21,467 nt of DNA, taken from a virus. Position numbers and translations under genes: made by a program. The notes under the pieces are model-generated. The model was not told the origin of the DNA. It saw only the letters and a list, made by a program, of their open reading frames with translations, and ran no database searches. The stretch's first letter is position 1. Each line of letters begins with the position of its first letter. The stretch spans positions 1 through 21,467 of the IMG/VR virus record IMGVR_UViG_3300027908_000085. One strand, 5' to 3'. Positions 15,401-21,467 of the stretch are shown here, in pieces.

Positions 15401-18400
15401 CAGCTTTGGCACGCCTCAGCAGGCTGTCAGCTTCGCTCGCACGGCGTACGCTATCCCGTCCGGTAACGTCACGTCCGCAGCCATGGGCGCAACGACTTCC
15501 TCGGTCCTGCTGTTCGGCGGCGACACGGCGCTCGTAGTGGTAACTGTCTCCGGTGCTGCCACAATCACAGTCTCAGACACCGCTGGCAACAAGTACACGC
15601 AGATCGCCACGTCTAACAACACAGGCGCTTTCACGTACGTGTTCGCCTGCTTTGACGCCAAGACCGTTACCGGGCGCGGGGCTGTTACTGTCAAGCAGAG
15701 CGTTAGCCAGCACATGATGGCCCTGTTCTACGACGTGCCGGGAGTTGTCGGCGTGGACGTGGCTGCGGTAGCTAACAGCGGTACCAGCTCAACGCCTTCC
15801 ATCACCTCGAATGCCACGCACTATCCGGCCGGGGCCGTACTGGCGATCTTCACTAACACCGGGGCTAACGCCCACACCACGCCAGCGGGGTGGAAGTACG
15901 GCGGGGCTAGCTTCAACGGCAACGTCAGCCCGGTGCTGTACTGCGATGTGTTCGAGCAGACGGCAGCTAACGGTGTTACCTCTGGTCTCACCTGCGCGCC
16001 TACTTACACGAGCAGTGAAACGTGGAGTGGCATCGCGCTCTCCCTGATTGCCGTTAACCGCTGGGCAGGCGGACGCGGTGGCACGTCTCCCGGTCCCTCC
16101 GGTGGCGGTGGCGGCGGCGCGGGCGGCGCGGACGCGGTTGGCGGTGCCGGAGGCAACTCCCAGGCGTACGTGGCGAACGTCGGCAACTGGCAGCAGGGCG
16201 GCGCAGGCGGCACGGGCCAGGGTCAGGGCGGTGCAGGCGGTGCAGGTGCTAACACACCTGGCTTCCCCGGCGTTGGAGTTCAGCCCGGTGGCGGTGGCGG
16301 CGGCGGATACCAGACTGCCCCCATCTTCAACCCGGCTAACCCGTCTAAGGCACTTCCAGGGACAGTGCAGACGAACTACCTCGGCGCTGACGGCGGCACA
16401 GGCCTGGTGCAGCTAACGTACGCAGTGGGCAGCGGCTCACCTGTGAACGGAGGTAACACTACCTTCGGGTCAACGGCCCTGACAGGCACGGTCGTAACTG
16501 CCCACGGCGGCAACTCAGCGGCGAACAACAGCGCGGCAGGCGCAACCGGTGGCACAGGCTCGTCTAACACCATTCACAACGCTGGCGGGCCTGGCGGCAT
16601 CCTGGTCAACAGCACCCTGGGCTCGTACATGGGCAGCCCGACGCAGGGTTACTTCACTACCCTGACTTCAGGCTCGTGGGATGCCAACTCGGTGATCAGC
16701 GGTGCGTCCTCGGCTTCCGTGAGCCAGGGCGTTGCCGTGGTGCTGATCGAGTCTCAGACGGAAGTCCTTGACCTTGTAGTGACGGACTCTGCCGGGAACC
16801 TTTACCAGCTGGCGGGCCTTGACGTAGCCGCGCCGGGTGCCTGGACGGTATACGCGTACGTTGCGGACATTGAGTACCCCATCACTACGTCCACTACCTT
16901 GTCGGTGGCGTCTGCCACGTCACAGAACTACGCGCTGCTGTGGTACGGTTCCCCGTGGCTGGCGACAGGTGTTACCTCAGGTAACAGTGCGTCAAACCAC
17001 GGCACCAGCTCCTCGTTCACCGGGCAGTTCGGCGTAGCAGACACCAACTCGCAGCAGCTTGAGCTTGGTATTGTCCTGTGCGACGGCAGCCAGACAGTAT
17101 CCGGGCTAACTCAGACCAAGACCTGGTTCAACGCCTCGTCTACCCCGTCCATCTCGGTCAGTACAGCCACTCTCAGCGCGTACATCATGCAGAACCAGGG
17201 CGGCGGTACCGGAGCGGCGAACAGCGGAGACATCTTCAGCGGTTCCCTAACCGGGTCGGCAAACTGGGCCGTCCTGTGCATCCCCCTGGTGCTGATGAAC
17301 CAGCAGGCTTCGCTGGTACGTATCGACTGGCGCACCGGTACTACGCCCGGTGCGCAGACCACCTGGGCCTCGGAAGCTGCGATCTCCGCTAACGGCATGA
17401 TCGTGGTAGCCGGCATGGCGGGGTCCGGCGCGTCTGTTACAGCTGGCCCTTCAGCTATGGCGGATGCAGCGGGCAATGTCTACACCTTCAGGAACACCAC
17501 AGTTCAGCCCGTGAGCGGCGGAGTAGCCTGGATAGCTACCGCTCCGGTTACCAATGCACTGGCTGCCGGCACCACCGGAACGATCAACTGGGGCCATGCC
17601 TCAGCTGCGCCCAACTACACAGTTGACGTGCTGTGGGCACCTCTTGCCCTAGGCGTAGACGTGTCAGGGGCACTGGGCGTGACCGGTAACGGCTCTGCTG
17701 TCAGCGCGGCCTACACGCCTGCGTCCCCTAACGACATGGTGATCGCGTTCAGCACGTCAGTAGTTACCGCGCAGTCCTGGGGCGGCTGGGCGCAGGCGTA
17801 CAACTGGATTGACGCGATTGACCAGAGCTACCTGAAGAACCAGCTCTACGCAGCTCAGGCCATCGACCTGGCCGCGCCGTCGTTCACGTCCGCTATCCTC
17901 AGTGCTCCCTGGGCTACGATCATGCTGGGCCTCACCATGCCTCCGGTAGGTACTGGTGGCGGTGCAGGCGGTGGCGCGAACGGTCCTGGCTACCCAGGAG
18001 TGTGGCAGTTCGGTGCGCCGGGCTACACGGGCGGCGGCAAGGGCGGGGCTGGAGCGCCTCCTGGGATCGCTGGACCTGGTGGAGGTGCCTCGTACCCCGG
18101 TGGTGGCGGTGGCGGCTGCTACGGCACGTCTGCGGCCCCGCAGGAAGGCGGCCAGGGTGCTCCGGGTGCTCTCCGCCTGACATGGACCCCGCCGCTTCAG
18201 GCCTTCAACACCCTGATCGTGCACAGCCTGAACTCCAACACGGACCCGAACGTCAACCCGATCACGCCTATCCCTATCACAGACGTGCCGAACAACACGG
18301 AGTATGCAGTTCCCAGCCTCAACGGGATACTGCCTGCCACGTTCAACAGCACGTACACCGTCATGCTCTCGGCCAACTACTGGAACAGTGCCACGGTCGG

Positions 18401-18929
18401 CTCCGCACGGCAGATCACTGTCACTATCAACCAGTACGAGTTCCCAGGCGGTCCTAAGTACTCCGTGCAGGCCAGTCGTGCCGTCACGCCGGCTACGGAT
18501 GCCACCAACGGGCTGATCGACATGGGCGAGGTGACCCTTCCAGTGAAGGACTACCTCAAGTACAACGACCAGTCGTACTTCACGATCTCGATCAACGACA
18601 CCGACACCAGTGACCGGTTCATGGACGTGCTCATGCTGGATACGCTCGGCCAGACCGTGGAAGTCAACATTGACCCCGGCCAGCCTGGCTACGGGCAGTA
18701 CGTGAACTTCTTCTTTGACGAGGCAACGTCCGATAAGGACCTGGGATTCGTCGGCGGGTCCATGCAGGACCGCCAGCACCAGATCTCTGTCCTGGACTAC
18801 ACGCAGGTCAGCGGCGGGGCGATTTACATCGGCTCGGGTGACAACCTGTTCATGGTGTACTCGCCTTCCGGTGCGCCTAACCTCTCGATTCAGTACGCGC
18901 CACGCTGGTACCTGGACCGGAGCGTGTGA
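12429..18929 (+). CDS. Giant minor tail protein: Dit-like backbone with nested glycine-rich adhesin domains (2166 aa)
   Basis: This is a tail-tip protein that probably anchors the baseplate and recognises the host. Residues 1-140 look like a jelly-roll carbohydrate-binding domain. Residues about 165-375 match the Dit-like start of actinophage minor tail proteins (LLDGERPFGDRASNRTMSLP, YTIKWTPADTGLPMLFDAFR). A beta module fills 385-592, and the backbone resumes to about 787 (SARAPVSVQCQLPA). A block of about 1130 residues follows, containing glycine-rich domains and three further beta modules. The backbone returns at 1923 (LQAFNTLIVHS ... ISINDTDTSDRFMDVLMLDT ... YAPRWYLDRSV), an end known from shorter homologs. 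No obvious catalytic residues were seen. The stop overlaps the next ATG (TGATG). Confidence 0.85.
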   Translation: MASYSGPGNFPYWMTIVNTAASANPQAQSENIPVTVGVEYQFDVVCSYATTYTSGVQVYIAWYTANGIEISSSAAVVQSNMTGGVLYEVNSAYQTAPATASYAVVIIQCLGTPAETNPLLVYNATVTDQNGNIVNVNYAFTYTTWPWSPLNGTPTLAWNYNPLLLGDSDSLVIDNVIELMGGAQGVQCLIPELQDYNGQGPTFRILAPPSLNSAAFGYESSYDLNAPQPTQDVVASMLLDGERPFGDRASNRTMSLPIVIFGTQAGGMNQVLKAREYLMSVIDQQTYTIKWTPADTGLPMLFDAFRALPSSPLYGFNYSAGGSATGQAIGRPNYPIAMITLSIQALPYGRSDIDGVQNLSFQSPISGGINPQTVQPSTLDTFGTVLSGAPIISNPTVTEMGFANPTSTSTWNIATGHAIAAGNTSMVEVQAAGGTITSITDTQGNVYKQVAAQSTGGLCIQFIWMASVVNPLTAADHVTITTSGSGNFSSVWSSISGAWTPTVLFQGAETASTFNQTLNVGQYDLVIYMGAGLGSSGNPPFTNYQGNFGNGYNNTTSWSSQALAQTSMAVVATSMPNPSAVIVIALVPANQYWNSDTTTPPPTFIGHSAHYSPPTPFKAPYPAATYTQTVLNGPVTAPVNIVGCPVLSMYFGQAYDTQWPKDPKFVSNVTFQWTLTDDLGRKLSFSKKQNAAPYGTSPSAPKWVLVNSPIPQGKAFNYNSVTSYSVRISNWNSSGHTGYIRMHCWLNYVVANPQTIQNGISPRGTVYQMLALPGSARAPVSVQCQLPAAQNQTKEITTPSTGTWIVPPGVYSVQAEAWAGGGAGAASNLSRVLFGAGGGGGEYAQEPALSVLPGQQVPWSIGGGGTPGQLVNTVVQFNKSGTGHWTCPANVTNVLVEAWGGGGAGGAGAGGGGGGEYAYSHVPVTPGTTYVVCTGPGGKADTGTTTATIASREGSISWFGPPGTTSAAPAYVQAAGGLTSLTGSSSGGVGGSFGTPQQAVSFARTAYAIPSGNVTSAAMGATTSSVLLFGGDTALVVVTVSGAATITVSDTAGNKYTQIATSNNTGAFTYVFACFDAKTVTGRGAVTVKQSVSQHMMALFYDVPGVVGVDVAAVANSGTSSTPSITSNATHYPAGAVLAIFTNTGANAHTTPAGWKYGGASFNGNVSPVLYCDVFEQTAANGVTSGLTCAPTYTSSETWSGIALSLIAVNRWAGGRGGTSPGPSGGGGGGAGGADAVGGAGGNSQAYVANVGNWQQGGAGGTGQGQGGAGGAGANTPGFPGVGVQPGGGGGGGYQTAPIFNPANPSKALPGTVQTNYLGADGGTGLVQLTYAVGSGSPVNGGNTTFGSTALTGTVVTAHGGNSAANNSAAGATGGTGSSNTIHNAGGPGGILVNSTLGSYMGSPTQGYFTTLTSGSWDANSVISGASSASVSQGVAVVLIESQTEVLDLVVTDSAGNLYQLAGLDVAAPGAWTVYAYVADIEYPITTSTTLSVASATSQNYALLWYGSPWLATGVTSGNSASNHGTSSSFTGQFGVADTNSQQLELGIVLCDGSQTVSGLTQTKTWFNASSTPSISVSTATLSAYIMQNQGGGTGAANSGDIFSGSLTGSANWAVLCIPLVLMNQQASLVRIDWRTGTTPGAQTTWASEAAISANGMIVVAGMAGSGASVTAGPSAMADAAGNVYTFRNTTVQPVSGGVAWIATAPVTNALAAGTTGTINWGHASAAPNYTVDVLWAPLALGVDVSGALGVTGNGSAVSAAYTPASPNDMVIAFSTSVVTAQSWGGWAQAYNWIDAIDQSYLKNQLYAAQAIDLAAPSFTSAILSAPWATIMLGLTMPPVGTGGGAGGGANGPGYPGVWQFGAPGYTGGGKGGAGAPPGIAGPGGGASYPGGGGGGCYGTSAAPQEGGQGAPGALRLTWTPPLQAFNTLIVHSLNSNTDPNVNPITPIPITDVPNNTEYAVPSLNGILPATFNSTYTVMLSANYWNSATVGSARQITVTINQYEFPGGPKYSVQASRAVTPATDATNGLIDMGEVTLPVKDYLKYNDQSYFTISINDTDTSDRFMDVLMLDTLGQTVEVNIDPGQPGYGQYVNFFFDEATSDKDLGFVGGSMQDRQHQISVLDYTQVSGGAIYIGSGDNLFMVYSPSGAPNLSIQYAPRWYLDRSV
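13580..17948 (+). repeat. Four copies of an about 215-residue beta module
   Basis: Copies lie at residues about 385-592, 995-1210, 1407-1624 and 1625-1840. Each has a D-[TSA]-x-G-N-x-Y motif about 46-56 residues in (DTQGNVY at 441, DTAGNKY at 1050, DSAGNLY at 1453, DAAGNVY at 1679), a following aromatic strand (FTYVFACF, WTVYAYVAD) and later a D-V-S/A-rich strand. This resembles DSAGNTY-type beta-sandwich domains of bacterial surface proteins. DNA identity between copies is low. Confidence 0.68.
14817..18194 (+). other. Nested glycine-rich domains inside the giant minor tail protein
   Basis: Domain 1 starts at residue 797 (TGTWIVPPGVYSVQAEAW), is broken at 871, resumes at about 1332-1406 (NGGNTTFGST ... 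GGTGSSNTIHNAGG) and again at 1841-1922, ending GAPGALRLTW. Domain 2 starts at 872 (GTGHWTCPANVTNVLVEAWG), is broken by a beta module at 995-1210 and ends GADGGTGLVQLTY at about 1331. Both carry long Gly runs and a GGGGGEYA motif. Boundaries are read by eye. Confidence 0.62.
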
Positions 18930-21467
18930 TGGCTGCCTCCGTACCTCCAAATCCGAATCTTGGTAAGTCACAGGCACTTAACCAGGCACAGGCAACAGTT
19001 ACGCGACTGGCAACTCTTGTTCCCAGCCTGACTACTGAACTGTCCCCGGTAACCGTTTACCAGCCGGGCGTTAGCGGCGGCGTAGGCAACGAGCTGACCG
19101 CGCGGTATGTAGGCGTGAACGTGGACACCTCGTATGGCGTATGGGTAGCGCCAGATGTTAACGGCGACGGGTCCACGTGGTATGCCACGGTCGAGTGCTT
19201 CGGTGCCGGCGGCGGCGGAGGCGGCGGGAACTCCAGCCAGGGCGGTGGCGGCGGTGGCGGCGGTGAGTACGCCTGCGAGTTCCAGTACCCGATAGAGCCT
19301 GGTAAGTCGTACGTGTACGTCTGCGGCCTGCCCGGCAGCGGCGGGTTCAACAACAGCGTGCAGACTCTTCCCGGTGCCGCAGGTACCAGCGGAGGTACGA
19401 CGGCATTCGACCTAGCTGGCATTGGTCTTGCCGGCGGGGTTGTGGCTAACGGCGGCGGTGGCGCGGACCAGACATCGGTAGGCATTGGCGGTGACGGCGG
19501 CACAGGATCTGCCAATTCCGTTCACTTCGACGGCGGAGCTGGCGGCACTAACGTCTCGGGTAACGGGTCAGACAACCCGTTGTCCCTTGCCCAGACACCA
19601 GGCATGTTCGTCGGCAACACCCTGAGTACCGGCATAATCCTTGACTGGTACATCATGAATGACTCGAACTTTTCCAGTGCTACCAGGAACGACGCAACAG
19701 GGCGCGGTCATACAGGCACCTGGGCCAACATCGGCAAGGGTAACTTCGAGACCGGTGAGGCTAACCCCGCTGCTCCTGCCCAGGTTCCCGCGTACACCTC
19801 TGTCGCAGGAACCTACGGCCCGAACCAGACCACGGCCACCTGGACATCAAAATTCAATGCAGGCAGCTTCAACTCCCAGGCGGCAAGGTTTGCCTGCGGA
19901 GGTCTTACGTCAGTTAACGGCTCAAAGTTCACCATATCAGGCTGGGTACAGGCTCCGCAGGGTGAGTGGGGCAACACGCCGACTGGCACCTTTGCTGTAG
20001 TAGCTGCGAACAACGTGAACTACGTGTTCAGCACCTTCAAGGGCTTTGCCCTGTACTTCTTCAACAATGCCGGTACCTGGCAGCTGTACATATCCGTGGG
20101 CAACGGGACCACGAGGTACACGGTGAACAGTGCGGCCATGCCGCCGACGCCAGGTACCTGGTACTACGTCGTGGCAACGTACAACGCAGGCACGCTCAGC
20201 CTCTACGTTAACGGCACGCTGGCTTCCAGTACCGTGACCACGGGCTACACTTCCGTACCAGCCGGAGCTTACGCCACGGTCATGGGCATGGACCCTTCGG
20301 CCAACGCGAACTGGTTCTTCGGGGCCGTGTCAAACTTCTGGTTCGCTAATGACTGCCTGACATCCACGGGCGTCAACCAGGCGTTCGGGCTCACCGCCGC
20401 AACAGGCGGCGCTGGCGGCGGAGCATCAGGCGGCCCTAGTGCAGCAGGCGGTACCGGAGCGTCCGCAGGAGGTGCTACAGGAGGTAACGGCGGTACCCCG
20501 GCCACTCAGCCGGCCAACCTTGCCGCTGTCACCACGGCAGCCGGCGGCGGATTCGCAGGGGCTAACGGCGGAGCTAGCAACGTCACTCCAGGATCGCCAG
20601 CTGGCGGGATTTTCGGGAACGGCGGAGGCGGCTCCGGGGACATGGTGACCAACCCTGGCCTGACTGTGCTCACCATCCCGTTCTCCGCTGCGGTGACCTA
20701 CACAGGCACGGACTCTTCGAGCAGTCCCGGCACGCCCTACAACGTCAACCAGCAGAACAACCCGAACAGCGGCGTGAACTCCGTGCTGTACTCCGGGGGC
20801 CTTCCGTCTGATACTGCCTCGGGCAGCAAGAACTCCATGCTGCTACTGCCAGTGGGACTTGCCTCACAGCTGGGCCCCAGCTACACCATCGTGAACGTAT
20901 TCCTCACGTTCACTAACGCGTTCCCTCAGAACACCGTGGAGTCCATCCTTGAGGTAGGCTTCTCAGCTGACACGACCTTGCCGCAGACATACAACGGCGC
21001 GTCCCTGGTCAACTACGTCGGGGCAATTCCTATCCCGGTCGGCGCAGGTACCATCACCTACGACATGTCGCAGACCGAGATCGTGACGAACCTACAGAGC
21101 GGTGGCGCGACCGCGCTTATCCTGGGACCTGGCGGCACGCCTACGTTCGATGCGTACAACGCGCAGGCCGGCTCAGAGTTCTACTGCTCCATCTACGGGC
21201 CTGGCGCGGCTGATCAGTTCGGCAACCCCGAGTACCCGTACCTGACGATCGTGTTCCAGGAGACCATGACGACGCAGCAGGGCTCGTACGGGTCAAGCGG
21301 CGGCATCCTGATCACCAACGTCAGCAACAGCAACACCCCGGTTGCCACGATCGAGCCTTTCGCTACCACTGACGCAAACGGCAACCAGTTCGCGGCAGGT
21401 TTTACCGGGCCTATCACCGCGTTCGATCCCACCGAGGCGACTCCCGGCGACTTCGTGCCGGAGGCAT
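18929..21467 (+). CDS. Minor tail protein with glycine-rich and LamG-like domains (5' complete, 3' cut by window)
   Basis: The ATG overlaps the previous stop (TGATG). The frame is open for 846 codons to the window end with no stop, so the protein is longer. A short helical start is followed by YQPGVSGGVGNEL and a glycine-rich domain (about 95-235: VECFGAGGGG, GGGGGEYACEFQYP, GGTGSANSVHFDGGAGG). A concanavalin/LamG-like domain follows at about 235-486 (NDATGRGHTGTW, FTISGWVQAP, GTWYYVVATYNAGTLSLYVN, FFGAVSNFWF). The glycine-rich part then resumes (ATGGAGGGASGG ... GGIFGNGGGG). Later residues form beta sequence ending GGILITNVSNSNTPVATIEP and FTGPITAFDP, as in other actinophage minor tail proteins. 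It is a likely receptor-binding or sugar-binding tip component. Confidence 0.85.
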   Translation, partial: MAASVPPNPNLGKSQALNQAQATVTRLATLVPSLTTELSPVTVYQPGVSGGVGNELTARYVGVNVDTSYGVWVAPDVNGDGSTWYATVECFGAGGGGGGGNSSQGGGGGGGGEYACEFQYPIEPGKSYVYVCGLPGSGGFNNSVQTLPGAAGTSGGTTAFDLAGIGLAGGVVANGGGGADQTSVGIGGDGGTGSANSVHFDGGAGGTNVSGNGSDNPLSLAQTPGMFVGNTLSTGIILDWYIMNDSNFSSATRNDATGRGHTGTWANIGKGNFETGEANPAAPAQVPAYTSVAGTYGPNQTTATWTSKFNAGSFNSQAARFACGGLTSVNGSKFTISGWVQAPQGEWGNTPTGTFAVVAANNVNYVFSTFKGFALYFFNNAGTWQLYISVGNGTTRYTVNSAAMPPTPGTWYYVVATYNAGTLSLYVNGTLASSTVTTGYTSVPAGAYATVMGMDPSANANWFFGAVSNFWFANDCLTSTGVNQAFGLTAATGGAGGGASGGPSAAGGTGASAGGATGGNGGTPATQPANLAAVTTAAGGGFAGANGGASNVTPGSPAGGIFGNGGGGSGDMVTNPGLTVLTIPFSAAVTYTGTDSSSSPGTPYNVNQQNNPNSGVNSVLYSGGLPSDTASGSKNSMLLLPVGLASQLGPSYTIVNVFLTFTNAFPQNTVESILEVGFSADTTLPQTYNGASLVNYVGAIPIPVGAGTITYDMSQTEIVTNLQSGGATALILGPGGTPTFDAYNAQAGSEFYCSIYGPGAADQFGNPEYPYLTIVFQETMTTQQGSYGSSGGILITNVSNSNTPVATIEPFATTDANGNQFAAGFTGPITAFDPTEATPGDFVPEA
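19928..20386 (+). other. LamG / concanavalin A-like lectin domain core
   Basis: Residues 334-486 of the last gene show the LamG-type strand order: FTISGWVQ, GFALYFFNNAGTWQLYI, PGTWYYVVATYNAGTLSLYV, NGTLAS, then the G-M-D strand and FFGAVSNFWFAN. Such domains bind glycans in many phage and bacterial proteins. The domain may begin near residue 250 (DATGRGHTG). Confidence 0.75.

Noticed and set aside
16083-16420. GGC/GGT runs as a DNA satellite or CRISPR-like array
   Set aside because: The runs are uneven, stay in frame and encode glycine-rich protein; there are no constant repeats with spacers.
17757-18977. Long open frame of 406 codons on the minus strand opposite the giant tail gene
   Set aside because: It mirrors a GC-rich + strand gene, is Arg/His/Val-rich with no domain, has no ribosome site of note, and would be the only large antisense gene in the module.
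1-21467. tRNA genes, integrase, attachment sites, insertion sequences
   Set aside because: None could be recognised on either strand; the window is almost wholly filled with structural genes.

Overview
The window looks like the structural (head-tail joining and tail) module of a long-tailed siphovirus, either a free phage or a prophage, of a high-GC actinobacterial host. Four things point there. The DNA is GC-rich with many GTG starts. Every credible gene is on the + strand and they are packed end to end with GTGA/TGATG stop-start overlaps. The gene order follows the usual order: connector, tail terminator, major tail protein, tail assembly chaperones, tape measure, then distal-tail and adhesin proteins. 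Many proteins also resemble actinophage (Streptomyces-type) families. Family names come from reading and memory of motifs; no database search was run.

Bases 1-4769 hold the head-tail joining region with accessory genes. It starts with the C-terminal end of a gp6-like connector. Small proteins follow: an acidic 60-aa protein, a one-helix membrane protein and a 77-aa protein. Next comes a striking 410-aa protein with an Ala/Lys-rich, histone-H1-like body and a C-terminal cysteine-peptidase-like domain. After it are a membrane protein with a Cys/His cluster, a tail terminator and a 50-aa protein that may resemble the start of the tail tube protein. The region ends with a GT-B glycosyltransferase, a Cys-rich zinc-ribbon-like mini-protein and an 88-aa phage protein.

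Bases 4770-6701 hold the tail tube and chaperone region. The major tail protein has its own 108-bp leader and is followed by a perfect 15-bp terminator hairpin. Two overlapping chaperone frames come next, the second in the -1 frame, and then a small gp10-like protein. Bases 6718-12378 are one 1886-aa tape measure protein. It has N-terminal 30-residue repeats, hydrophobic segments, a 41-residue tandem repeat and an embedded tail-lysozyme domain.

Bases 12429-21467 encode two very large minor tail proteins. The first (2166 aa) has a Dit-like backbone into which about 1130 residues of adhesin sequence appear to be inserted. That insert consists of glycine-rich domains nested inside one another, each interrupted by about 215-residue beta modules. 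The second gene runs off the window, with at least 846 codons and no stop. It repeats the design with a LamG/concanavalin-type domain inserted into another glycine-rich domain. Together they look like a modular receptor-binding tip in which a glycine-rich scaffold displays exchangeable lectin-like domains. This is the most unusual system in the window.
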